The notes beneath the pieces were generated by a model. The model saw only the letters and a program-made list of their open reading frames with translations, did not search any database and was not told where the DNA came from. Of a DNA stretch of 64,000 nucleotides, positions 20,573-29,714 are shown one piece after another (position 1 is the stretch's first letter; each line of letters begins with the position of its first letter). Source of the DNA: Aureimonas sp. OT7 (lineage in GTDB: Bacteria; Pseudomonadota; Alphaproteobacteria; Rhizobiales; Rhizobiaceae); NCBI RefSeq assembly GCF_014844055.1, contig NZ_CP062167.1:3509501-3573500 (forward strand). Direction: 5' to 3'. The translations under genes and the position numbers were made by a program.

Positions 20573-22366
20573 CTAGACCAGCGCCTTGCCCTTGGCATCG
20601 ATGGCGTTGGCGACCACTTCGTCGGTCGCCTCGTCCGGCAGCAGCATCTCGTTGTGGGCGCGGCCCGAGGGGATCATCGGGAAGCAGTTCGCAAGGTTCG
20701 CCACGCAGCAGTCGAAGATGACGGGGCGGCGAACGTCGATCATCTCGCGGATGGCGCCGTCCAGATCGCCGGCCTTCTCGACCCGCAGCCCGACACCGCC
20801 GAAGGCTTCCGCCATCTTGACGAAGTCGGGCAGCGCCTCGCTGTAGGAATGAGACAGGCGGTTGCCGTGCAGCAGCTGCTGCCACTGGCGCACCATGCCC
20901 ATATACTGGTTGTTGAGAATGAATATCTTGATCGGCGCCTCGTACTGCACCGCCGCCGACATCTCCTGCATGGTCATCTGCACGGAGGCGTCGCCCGCAA
21001 TGTCGATCACGAGCGCGTCCGGATGGGCGATCTGCACGCCCAGCGCCGCCGGCAGCCCGTAGCCCATGGTGCCGAGCCCGCCGGAGGTCATCCAGCGGTT
21101 CGGCTCCTCGAAGCCGTAGAACTGCGCCGCCCACATCTGGTGCTGGCCGACTTCGGTGGTGATGTAGGTCTTGCGGTCCCGGGTCAGCTCATACAGGCGC
21201 TTGACCGCGTGCTGCGGCATGATGATGTCGCCGTCCTGCCGGTAGGCAAGGCAGTTGCGCGCCTTCCACCTTGCGATCTGGCCCTTCCACTCGGCCAGGG
21301 CGGCCGTGTCCGTCTTCAGCCCCAGTTCGTTCCACGCCTCCAGCATGGCCTTCAGCACATGGCCGACATCGCCGATGATCGGCAGGGCGACGCGGACATT
21401 CTTGTTGATCGACGATGGATCGATATCGACGTGGATCTTGCGGGAATTGGGCGAGAAGGCATCCAGGCGACCGGTGATGCGGTCGTCGAAGCGCGCCCCG
21501 AGGCACAGCATGACGTCGCAGTCGTGCATGGCGAGGTTGGCCTCGTAGGTGCCGTGCATGCCGAGCATGCCCAGCCAGTTCTCGCCCGATGCGGGATAGG
21601 CGCCAAGCCCCATCAGCGTCGAGGTGACGGGGATGCCGGTCCGCGCAACGAATTCGCGCAGCAGCCGGCTTGCCTCCGGTCCGGAGTTGATGACGCCGCC
21701 ACCCGTATAGAAGACCGGCCGTTTCGCCGAGGCGAGCAGTTCGACGGCCGCGCGCACCCGCGCCCGGTCCGCATCGACGCGCGGATGATAACGGCTCGCT
21801 GCGCGGCTCATCTGCGGCGGCGTGTAGGTGCCGGTGGCGAACTGGATGTCCTTCGGGATATCGACGACGACGGGACCGGGCCGGCCGGACATCGCGACAT
21901 GGAACGCCTCGTGCAGGATCTCCGCCAGCTCCTCGACGCTCTTCACCAGCCAGTTGTGCTTGGTGCAGGGCCGCGTGATGCCCACCGTATCGCATTCCTG
22001 GAACGCGTCGGAACCGATCAGCGACGTCGGAACCTGCCCGGTGATGCACACCAGCGGGATCGAGTCCATCAATGCGTCCTGCAACGGGGTCACCGCATTG
22101 GTTGCGCCGGGGCCGGAGGTAACCAGCATCACGCCGACCTTGCCCGTGGAACGGGCATAGCCTTCGGCCGCGTGGCCGGCGCCCTGCTCGTGGCGGACAA
22201 GGATGTGCTGCACGGCATCCTGCTGGAACAGGGCATCGTAGATCGGCAGCACAGCACCGCCCGGATATCCGAAAAGGTGCTCGACGCCGTGATCCTTCAT
22301 CGCCTGCACCACCATTTCGGCGCCGGTCATCTTGCGGATCTCCGGATTGGTCGTCATGTCGTCCAT
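20573..22366 (-). CDS. ilvB: Acetolactate synthase large (catalytic) subunit
   Basis: This 597-residue ThDP-, FAD- and Mg-dependent enzyme joins two pyruvates, or pyruvate and 2-oxobutyrate, at the first common step of Val/Leu/Ile synthesis. The N-terminal pyrimidine-binding domain has LFGYPGGAVLPIYDAL and RHEQGAGHAAEGYAR, with catalytic Glu60. The FAD-binding middle domain has LGARFDDRITGRLD. The C-terminal domain has the diphosphate motif IAGDASVQMTMQEMSAAVQY...IFILNN. The start MDDMTTNPEIRKMTGAEMVVQAM fits family length. The gene is preceded by an attenuator with a leader peptide. The symbol ilvI is used for the same protein in some genomes. Confidence 0.97.
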   Translation of the reverse strand: MDDMTTNPEIRKMTGAEMVVQAMKDHGVEHLFGYPGGAVLPIYDALFQQDAVQHILVRHEQGAGHAAEGYARSTGKVGVMLVTSGPGATNAVTPLQDALMDSIPLVCITGQVPTSLIGSDAFQECDTVGITRPCTKHNWLVKSVEELAEILHEAFHVAMSGRPGPVVVDIPKDIQFATGTYTPPQMSRAASRYHPRVDADRARVRAAVELLASAKRPVFYTGGGVINSGPEASRLLREFVARTGIPVTSTLMGLGAYPASGENWLGMLGMHGTYEANLAMHDCDVMLCLGARFDDRITGRLDAFSPNSRKIHVDIDPSSINKNVRVALPIIGDVGHVLKAMLEAWNELGLKTDTAALAEWKGQIARWKARNCLAYRQDGDIIMPQHAVKRLYELTRDRKTYITTEVGQHQMWAAQFYGFEEPNRWMTSGGLGTMGYGLPAALGVQIAHPDALVIDIAGDASVQMTMQEMSAAVQYEAPIKIFILNNQYMGMVRQWQQLLHGNRLSHSYSEALPDFVKMAEAFGGVGLRVEKAGDLDGAIREMIDVRRPVIFDCCVANLANCFPMIPSGRAHNEMLLPDEATDEVVANAIDAKGKALV

Positions 22367-22437
22367 GGCTGCTGTTCCTGCTTGGCGCCTTCCGTCGAGC
22401 GGTGCGCGTCGTGTCCCTAAAGTGTCATTCAGGCAAT

Positions 22438-22460
22438 AAAAAAGGCCCTTCGAGGGGCCT
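22438..22460 (-). terminator. Attenuator terminator in the ilvB leader
   Basis: On the minus strand AGGCCC (plus 55-60 of 224xx) and GGGCCT (plus 22443-22448) pair around CTCGAA, followed at once by TTTTT. It lies 36 bases past the leader peptide stop and 71 bases before ilvB, where it can end transcription before the structural genes. Confidence 0.8.
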
Positions 22461-22467
22461 GTCTTTC

Positions 22468-22518
22468 GCGCACACGTGGCATTCGCCGGACGGTCGTTAA
22501 ACCGCCTCGCGTGTGCGC
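22468..22518 (-). promoter_or_regulatory. Pause/anti-antiterminator stem of the ilv attenuator
   Basis: GCGCACACG, within the leader coding sequence on the minus strand (plus 22510-22518), is perfectly complementary over 9 bases to CGTGTGCGC downstream of its stop (plus 22468-22476). A ribosome stalled on the Ile/Leu/Val codons would leave this pairing altered and so change formation of the terminator that follows. The competing antiterminator pairing was not worked out. Confidence 0.65.
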
Positions 22519-22550
22519 CTGCCTACGAGAATGAGCGTGATGTTCTTCAT
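22497..22550 (-). CDS. ilv leader peptide MKNITLILVGRRTREAV
   Basis: This is a 17-codon frame ATG...TAA directly upstream of an attenuator-like pair of hairpins and ilvB. Its codons 4-9 are Ile-Thr-Leu-Ile-Leu-Val, all three end products of the pathway in one short cluster, as expected for a transcription attenuator sensing charged tRNA-Ile, -Leu and -Val. No ribosome binding site precedes it. A promoter placed 9-37 bases upstream would start the RNA about two bases before the ATG, so the leader is probably translated as a leaderless mRNA, as reported for the rhizobial trp leader. The call rests on position, codon content and hairpins together. Confidence 0.8.
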   Translation of the reverse strand: MKNITLILVGRRTREAV

Positions 22551-22558
22551 GGGGCGGG

Positions 22559-22587
22559 ACGATACTTCCATAGACTTCGCGCGTCAA
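22559..22587 (-). promoter_or_regulatory. Promoter of the ilv leader and ilvBN
   Basis: TTGACG (plus 22582-22587), 17 bases, then TATCGT (plus 22559-22564) on the minus strand. The predicted start of transcription falls at about 22552, beside the leader ATG at 22550. It lies between the miaA stop and the leader. Confidence 0.6.
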
Positions 22588-22598
22588 CGCAATTTCGC

Positions 22599-23501
22599 TC
22601 AGCTCTCCAGCCGCTCCCAATCCGGGCCGAACTGGTTGCGGAACCACGTCTCCTGCCGTTTCGCATACTGCCGCGTCCGCACCACTGCCCGCTCCACCGC
22701 AGCGCGCGGTGCCATGTCGCCACGCTCCGCCGCAAGAAGCTCGGCCAGGCCGATCGCCTGCCCGGCCGAATGGTCGAGCGCGCCCGGACGCCGCGCGAAG
22801 CGCAACGCCTCCTCCCTCGCGCCCTCGGCCATCATGGCGTCGAACCGCCGGGCGATCCTGTCCCGCAGAACGGCGCGGTCCGGCGCAAGAACGATCCGGC
22901 GCAGGCCGGCGTCAGGCAGGAGTGGGCGGCCCTTCCCTTCCTGAAGGGTCGCCAGCGGCCGGCCCGTCGTCATCACGAGTTCCAACGCCCGCAGGATGCG
23001 CTGGCTGTCGGTGGGCCGCAGCCGCGCCGCAGCCTGCGGATCGAGCGCGCCAAGCGCCTCGTGCAACCGCCCCGGGCCCTCTTCCGCATGGCGCGCGCGC
23101 AGCGCGGCGCGGAGCTCCGGCGCGATCGCCGGCATATCGTCCAACCCCTGCGTCAGAGCCCGGAAATACAGCCCCGTGCCCCCCACGAAGACCGGCACCG
23201 CGCCGGCCGCGCGGATCTCCTGCAGCACGCGCTCCACCTCCGTCAGCCACATGCCTGTCGAATAGGGCGCGGAGGGGTCTGCGTAGCCGTACAGACGATG
23301 GGGAATTCCCCCCATGTCCGATTCGGTCGGGCGCGCGGTCAGAATCCGCAATCCATCGTAGATCTGCATCGAATCGGCATTCACCACGACGCCGCCATGG
23401 CTTCGCGCCAGGTCGACGGCCAGCTTCGACTTGCCGCTCGCGGTGGGGCCCGCTATCAGAATCGCGTTCAACCGGTCCAAGCCTGCCAGGTCCCCTGCCA
23501 A
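22599..23501 (-). CDS. miaA: tRNA dimethylallyltransferase
   Basis: This roughly 300-residue enzyme transfers a dimethylallyl group to A37 of tRNAs reading UNN codons. The P-loop AGPTASGKSKLAVDLA, then NADSMQIYDGLRILTARPT, GGIPHRLYG, FVGGTGLYFRALTQGL, the DSQRILRALEL block and the C-terminal TRQYAKRQETWFRNQ are all characteristic. There is no ATG near the N-terminus. The possible starts are TTG at 23501, 23480 or 23471. The first shares one base with the divergent serB start, so the promoter of each gene must lie within the other gene. MiaA loss lowers translation of certain codons and in some bacteria affects attenuators such as the one downstream. Confidence 0.95.
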   Translation of the reverse strand: MAGDLAGLDRLNAILIAGPTASGKSKLAVDLARSHGGVVVNADSMQIYDGLRILTARPTESDMGGIPHRLYGYADPSAPYSTGMWLTEVERVLQEIRAAGAVPVFVGGTGLYFRALTQGLDDMPAIAPELRAALRARHAEEGPGRLHEALGALDPQAAARLRPTDSQRILRALELVMTTGRPLATLQEGKGRPLLPDAGLRRIVLAPDRAVLRDRIARRFDAMMAEGAREEALRFARRPGALDHSAGQAIGLAELLAAERGDMAPRAAVERAVVRTRQYAKRQETWFRNQFGPDWERLES

Positions 23502-24385
23502 TGCACGTCGTTACCCTGATTTCCGCCCGGAACGATCCGCGCGTCAGCCGCTCCCTTGCGGAGCAGGCACAGTATATCATCGGCGAGGCCGAGATATTCT
23601 GGCTGGAGCGGGATACAGCCTGCGACCTCGTGACGGAAGACGCGCCCGACGCTGCGACGCTGAATGCCCTGTCGCGGCTTGCCCTGTCCGCCGCGGTGGA
23701 CTGCGTCGTCCAGCCCGTCGAGGGCCGACGGAAGTCCATCCTGATCGCGGACATGGATTCCACCATGATCGACCAGGAGTGCATCGACGAACTGGCGGCC
23801 GAGATCGGCCTCAAGGACAAGGTCGCGGCCATCACCGCCCGTGCCATGAACGGGGAGATCGCGTTCGAGCCCGCCCTGCGCGAACGTGTGGCCCTGCTGC
23901 GGGACCTGCCGGTCGCCCGCGTGCACGACGTTCTGGCCACGCGCATCCAGCTTGCCACGGGAGGCGCGACGCTGGTTGCCACCATGCGGGCCAATGGCGC
24001 CTACACCGCCCTGGTCTCCGGCGGCTTCACCCTGTTTACCCAGGATGTGGCGCGGCAACTCGGCTTCGACGAAAACCGCGCCAACAGGCTGGATGTCGTG
24101 GATGGCGTGCTGACGGGTACGGTTGCCGAACCGATCCTGGGCGCGGATTCCAAGCTGGCCGCCCTGCACGAGATCGCCGCCGCGCGCGGCGCGGACGCGG
24201 GCGACGTGCTGGCCGTCGGCGACGGCGCCAACGATCTGCCGATGATCCTTGCCGCCGGCGCCGGCGTCGCCCTGCATGCCAAGCCGGCCGTCGCCGCAAA
24301 GGCGCCGTTCCGGATCGACTATTCAGACCTGACGGGGCTTCTCTTCCTGCAGGGCTACAAGGCCGAGCAGTTCATCGCCGCATAG
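23501..24385 (+). CDS. serB: Phosphoserine phosphatase
   Basis: This 294-residue HAD-superfamily phosphatase catalyses the last step of serine synthesis. The catalytic motif is DMDSTMI with nucleophile D84 and acid D86. LVSGGFTLF (motif II Ser) and GDGANDLPMI (motif III, about 240-248) follow. The first 75 residues form an N-terminal ACT-like domain, as in E. coli-type SerB. The start at 23501 has a weak AGG 10 bases before it and abuts the divergent miaA start. The gene ends 11 bases before the convergent degP stop. Confidence 0.96.
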   Translation: MHVVTLISARNDPRVSRSLAEQAQYIIGEAEIFWLERDTACDLVTEDAPDAATLNALSRLALSAAVDCVVQPVEGRRKSILIADMDSTMIDQECIDELAAEIGLKDKVAAITARAMNGEIAFEPALRERVALLRDLPVARVHDVLATRIQLATGGATLVATMRANGAYTALVSGGFTLFTQDVARQLGFDENRANRLDVVDGVLTGTVAEPILGADSKLAALHEIAAARGADAGDVLAVGDGANDLPMILAAGAGVALHAKPAVAAKAPFRIDYSDLTGLLFLQGYKAEQFIAA

Positions 24386-24396
24386 GCGCCGCTGCC

Positions 24397-25983
<1,587 letters not shown>

Positions 25984-26070
25984 CACTGCCCTTTCCATCA
26001 CTGACGGCCTGTTGCGCCGAGGCAAGCCGATAAAAGCGACTGAATCAAGAACGCATCGGGGACCGCCAGC

Positions 26071-26098
26071 AAAAAGCCCGGGACAATGCCCGGGCTTT
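26071..26098 (-). terminator. Intrinsic terminator of hflKC
   Basis: AAAGCCCGGG (26073-26082) and CCCGGGCTTT (26089-26098) form a perfect 10-bp stem with a 6-base loop. On the minus strand the stem ends in a run of five T. It begins 6 bases past the hflC stop. Confidence 0.85.
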
Positions 26099-26103
26099 CC
26101 ACA

Positions 26104-27075
26104 TCAGTTGCCGATCGCGGCGGAGGATGGCGTTGCCGCCGCCGGCCCCGTCGCGGGCGGCGTCTCGCGCGGCGGCGTGAGATTGCCGTCGACGTCGGAG
26201 CCGTCCGTACCAAAATAGCGGAAGAACTCCGAATCCGGCGACAGCACCATCGTGGTGCCGGTGCCCTCCAGCGCCGTGCGGTAAGCCTGCATCGAGCGAT
26301 AGAACTCGAAGAACTGCGGGTTGCGGCTGAACACCTCGGCAAAGGTGGCGTTTCGCTCGGCCTCGCCAAGGCCCTGAAGCACCGCTGCCTCACGGCGCGC
26401 ACCGGCGACCGTCTCGGACGCCTCGCGGTCCGTGTTGGCGCGCAGGGTCCTGGCGCGCACCTGGCCTTCCGCGCGCAGACGCTCGGCTTCGGCAAGGCGC
26501 TCGGCGGCCATGCGCTCGTAGGTGCGTTCCGAAATCTCGGGCGTCAGGTCCGTCCGGCCGATACGGACGTCGACGAGGTCGATGCCCAGGCGTTGCGCTT
26601 CGGGGCGCACCTGGTCGCGGACCTCCACCATCATCGAGGCGCGCTCGTCCGACAGTGCGGCCGAGAAGCTGCGACGGCCATAGGTGGCGCGGATGGCGGA
26701 ATCGAAGCGCGTCAGAAGCAGGCGCTCGGCCTCGTCCAGCTGGCCCCCGCGAACGCCGCGGCGGAACAGCGCCGGATTCTCGATGCGATACACCATGAAG
26801 GCATCGACGTCATAGAAGGCGCCGCCCGACACCTGCACGCGCAGATTGTTCAGGTCGGACCGCAGAAGCCGCTTCGGCAGCAATTGCACATTATCGGCCT
26901 GGGCAAATGCGAAGGGCATCTTGAAGTACAGCCCGGGCTGCTGAATCACGCGCTGGATTTCACCGAAACGGAGCACCAGCGCCTGCTGGCGTTCCGAGAC
27001 GATGAAGGCCGAGTTCCAGACGAACAGCAACGCGACAGCGACCGTCGCCAGCACGGCATAGAAACGGTTGCTCAT
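26104..27075 (-). CDS. hflC: HflC, membrane protease regulatory subunit
   Basis: This 323-residue SPFH/prohibitin-family protein has one N-terminal membrane anchor (AVLATVAVALLFVWNSAFIV) and a large periplasmic SPFH domain (ERQQALVLRFGEIQRVIQQPGLYFKMPF...DAFMVYRIENP). A helical region follows with the conserved MAAERLAEAERLRAEGQ block. The tail is Pro/Ala-rich. It forms a ring complex with HflK that surrounds FtsH and restrains its proteolysis. The start codon overlaps the hflK stop by one base (TGATG arrangement), which indicates translational coupling. Confidence 0.96.
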   Translation of the reverse strand: MSNRFYAVLATVAVALLFVWNSAFIVSERQQALVLRFGEIQRVIQQPGLYFKMPFAFAQADNVQLLPKRLLRSDLNNLRVQVSGGAFYDVDAFMVYRIENPALFRRGVRGGQLDEAERLLLTRFDSAIRATYGRRSFSAALSDERASMMVEVRDQVRPEAQRLGIDLVDVRIGRTDLTPEISERTYERMAAERLAEAERLRAEGQVRARTLRANTDREASETVAGARREAAVLQGLGEAERNATFAEVFSRNPQFFEFYRSMQAYRTALEGTGTTMVLSPDSEFFRYFGTDGSDVDGNLTPPRETPPATGPAAATPSSAAIGN

Positions 27076-28280
27076 CAGTTGCGCCCCTGCGTGTTCGCGG
27101 ATGTGCCGGACGGCGGTATCGATGCGGCGCCGGCGCCGTTGCCGGTTCCGCCCTGGTTGGTGTTGTTGCCGTTATTGGTGTTGCGCAGCCTGTCGATCTC
27201 GGTCAGGGGCAGATAAGGCACGACGCCGCTGGCATTGCCGTTGCTGTCCATGATGACCTTGTTTGAATCGCGCAGCACGCCTTCCATCGTCTCCAGATAA
27301 AGCCGGCGGCGCGTCACTTCCGGCGCCTGTTCGTAGGCCTCGAGGATGGACGCGAAGCGCTGCGATTCACCGATCGCTTCCTGTACGACGCGGTTGCGAT
27401 AGGCCAGTGCGTCCTCGTTGATCTGCGCCGCCTCTCCCCGCGCGCGGCCAAGCTGCTGGTTGCGGTAGATGTTCGCCTCGTCCACGAAGCGATCCTGATC
27501 CTGCGTTGCGCGCTGCACCTCCTCGAAGGCGCTGGCAACCTGCGTCGGAGGCGCGGTTTCCTCGATGGACACGGCGTTGATGGTGATGCCGGCGCCATAA
27601 TTGTCGAGGGTCTGCTGCGTGATGGCGCGCACCATCTCGGCGATGGCGGCACGGTCGTCGCGGAAGAGGTCGTCCACCGGGTTGCGGCCCACCACTTCGC
27701 GCATCGCGCTTTCGGAAACCTGGCGCAGCATGCCCGGCGCGTCGTCCACGTTGAACAGGTAGGCCTGCGGATCGGAAACGAAGGAGAGGACCGAGAACTT
27801 GACGTCGACGAGGTTCTGGTCCCCCGAAAGCATCAGGCCCGACGTGTCGCTGCCGCCCGTCCCGCCGATCTGAAGGCGATTCTCGACGGCTGGCACGGTC
27901 TCGAAGGTTTCGAGAGGCCAGAGGGTCATGTGCAGGCCCGGCGGCGACAGTTCCTCGCGCGGCTGTCCGAGGAGGATCTTGACGCCGTTTTCGCCCGGCT
28001 CGACGACATGGATGGCGTTGAGCGCCCAGATGACGGCCAGGCCGGCCAGCACGAGGCCGCCGAAGGCCAATCCGCTGCCGCGGCTGCCGCCACCCGATCC
28101 GCCGCCGCCCGGCATGGCGCGGCGCAGCCTGTCCTGGCCACGGCGCAGGATTTCCTCAAGGTCGGGCGAGCCGCCACCGCCGCCCGGGCGGGGGTTCTGC
28201 GGCCCCTGCCCCCATGGGCCGCCATTGTTGCCACCGCCGCCTTTCCAGCCGCCGTTCCCGCTCTGATTACTCCAGGGCAT
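27075..28280 (-). CDS. hflK: HflK, membrane protease regulatory subunit
   Basis: The 401-residue partner of HflC has a glycine- and asparagine-rich cytoplasmic start (MPWSNQSGNGGWKGGGGNN), the DLEEILRRGQDRLRRAMPGG stretch and one membrane segment (about 70-90). The SPFH domain follows (VVEPGENGVKILLGQPREELSPPGLHMTLWP) with the helical AFEEVQRATQDQDRFVDEANIYRN. The C-terminus is an Asn/Gly-rich low-complexity tail. Together with HflC it regulates the FtsH protease. A well-formed promoter lies about 65 bases upstream of its start. Confidence 0.96.
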   Translation of the reverse strand: MPWSNQSGNGGWKGGGGNNGGPWGQGPQNPRPGGGGGSPDLEEILRRGQDRLRRAMPGGGGSGGGSRGSGLAFGGLVLAGLAVIWALNAIHVVEPGENGVKILLGQPREELSPPGLHMTLWPLETFETVPAVENRLQIGGTGGSDTSGLMLSGDQNLVDVKFSVLSFVSDPQAYLFNVDDAPGMLRQVSESAMREVVGRNPVDDLFRDDRAAIAEMVRAITQQTLDNYGAGITINAVSIEETAPPTQVASAFEEVQRATQDQDRFVDEANIYRNQQLGRARGEAAQINEDALAYRNRVVQEAIGESQRFASILEAYEQAPEVTRRRLYLETMEGVLRDSNKVIMDSNGNASGVVPYLPLTEIDRLRNTNNGNNTNQGGTGNGAGAASIPPSGTSANTQGRN

Positions 28281-28343
28281 CTATGTCCTCTCGCACAAGG
28301 GCACGCCCACCACGGACATGGCGGCGACCTGACGTTTCAGGCC

Positions 28344-28372
28344 CTTATAGGAATTGCCTATTCGGCATTCAA
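28344..28372 (-). promoter_or_regulatory. Sigma-70-type promoter of hflKC
   Basis: On the minus strand TTGAAT (plus 28367-28372), 17 bases and TATAAG (plus 28344-28349). The leader would be about 57 bases. It lies between folA and hflK. Confidence 0.55.
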
Positions 28373-28416
28373 TGACGGCCGGTGGATTCCGCAAAGCACA
28401 AATCCGAGATTTGCGC

Positions 28417-28953
28417 CTAAATCGCAACGCGCCGTCGTTCCAGGGTCAGGAAACGGGCGTCCGCGTCGTCGCGCGTCCCGCGCCTCATCGGCGCGTCCCG
28501 CACCATTTGCCATTCCTCGTCGGAAATGTCCGGGAAGACGGCATCGCCGTTCATCTCGGCTTCGATCAGCGTCATTTCTATACGGTTCGCCATCGGTAGG
28601 AACTGGCGGAAGATGTCTTCGCCGCCGACCACCATGATGGCGTCGGAGCCTCGCTCCGCAGCGCTGGCGCGCGCCAGCCTCAGCGCGGTTTCGAGGGTGT
28701 CGGCGTGCCAGGCGCCGTAGCGCACCCGCCCCGCATCGTGGGACAGCACGATCGAGTCGCGGCCATCGAGAAGGCGCCCGATTGCGTCCAGCGTACGACG
28801 CCCCATGATCATCGGCCGTCCCATCGTCAGGCGTCGATAGCGGGCGAGATCGGTGGGCAGCGTCCAGGGCATGCCGCCATCCGCGCCGATCACGCGGTTG
28901 CGGGCCATTGCGACGACGAGGACGATCGGAATGTCTGTCATGGGCGGCATCAT
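28417..28953 (-). CDS. folA: Dihydrofolate reductase
   Basis: This 170- to 178-residue enzyme reduces dihydrofolate to tetrahydrofolate with NADPH. The signature IVLVVAMARNRVIGADGGMPWTLPTDLARYRRLTMGRPMIMGRRT includes the Trp of the substrate loop and the acidic Asp in LPTDL. IMVVGGEDIFRQFLP and the C-terminal NGDAVFPDISDEEWQMV follow. Starts at 28953, 28950 and 28941 are possible; the AAGGG site best suits 28950. thyA, often its neighbour in rhizobia, is not here; a lipoprotein gene precedes it instead. Confidence 0.95.
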   Translation of the reverse strand: MMPPMTDIPIVLVVAMARNRVIGADGGMPWTLPTDLARYRRLTMGRPMIMGRRTLDAIGRLLDGRDSIVLSHDAGRVRYGAWHADTLETALRLARASAAERGSDAIMVVGGEDIFRQFLPMANRIEMTLIEAEMNGDAVFPDISDEEWQMVRDAPMRRGTRDDADARFLTLERRRVAI

Positions 28954-28986
28954 GACCCTTTGCGGGTCGGAGCGATAGGCCCCGCC

Positions 28987-29385
28987 TCAAGGGCGGTAAA
29001 GGGCTTCCAGTTCCGGGAACGGCTCCCATCGCAGGCCGGGCCGCGCGCAGAGCGGATCGTTCAGCGCGGTGGCGACCGGACGCTCGTTTCGGACGAAGAC
29101 GGCCATGGCCTTGCGCCCCAGATCCTCACCGCCCGTATTTGCGGCGTCAGCGCGGACGCAAACGTAATGGCGATCGCGCAGGGCATCGAACGGCATGGTC
29201 GAAATCTCGGCCCGGCGCAGGACATACGGCCCCGCCATATAGGTGCGCGCGCCGTTGACGATAGCCGTCCTGACGGATTCCGGCGCGGGGCCGGCCTCCA
29301 TCTCAGCTCTGTCCATCTGGCTGGTGGCGACACAACCGCCAAGGCTCAGTCCGAGGGCCAGCAGAACGAGCTTGTGCACGGGCAT
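28987..29385 (-). CDS. Putative lipoprotein of unknown function
   Basis: The 132-residue product starts MPVHKLVLLALGLSLGGCVATSQ, a clear lipoprotein signal with the lipobox LGGC (Cys18). The mature part has no recognised domain; it contains ARTYMAGPYVLRRAEIS, RHYVCVRADAANTGGEDLGRKAMAVFVRNE and PGLRWEPFPELEALYRP. Two Cys residues (in HYVCVRA and DPLCARP) could form a disulfide in the periplasm. It lies 33 bases before folA on the same strand. Similar small lipoproteins are found in rhizobial genomes, without known function. Confidence 0.8.
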   Translation of the reverse strand: MPVHKLVLLALGLSLGGCVATSQMDRAEMEAGPAPESVRTAIVNGARTYMAGPYVLRRAEISTMPFDALRDRHYVCVRADAANTGGEDLGRKAMAVFVRNERPVATALNDPLCARPGLRWEPFPELEALYRP

Positions 29386-29714
29386 TCTCCGAATCGGGTT
29401 TCAGCCGGAGAGTATCTGAAGCGATGTCGGGATCAGTCAAACACGACGCCCGGGATCCGATACTCCAAGACGCTCCGGTCCATGCCGCCGGAACCCTTGC
29501 TTTGCTGAAGTTAAAACATCGGACCGCCCGCGCCTCCGCCGATCAACCGATCCTGCGTACGCATGACCAAGGCAGCGATCAAGCACCGACCATCGGGGCA
29601 ACCTGTTCGGCAAGCAGGATGATGGCAATGACGATCATGGCAGTGCCCGAGAAGCAACCAAGGCCGAGGTGAACAAGCCCCTTCTAGGTGCGTCAGGCCA
29701 TGCGCGTTGAGCCG
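29386..29714. other. 329-base gap without a confident gene
   Basis: Nothing recognisable was found. A short minus-strand frame at 29579-29638 encodes the hydrophobic MIVIAIILLAEQVAPMVGA, but it has no good ribosome binding site. The segment lies between the conserved folA side and the AlbA_2 gene, and may mark one edge of inserted DNA. Confidence 0.4.

Noticed and set aside
29579..29638. A 19-residue hydrophobic micro-ORF, MIVIAIILLAEQVAPMVGA.
   Set aside because: There is no good ribosome binding site and no context; short hydrophobic frames arise by chance.
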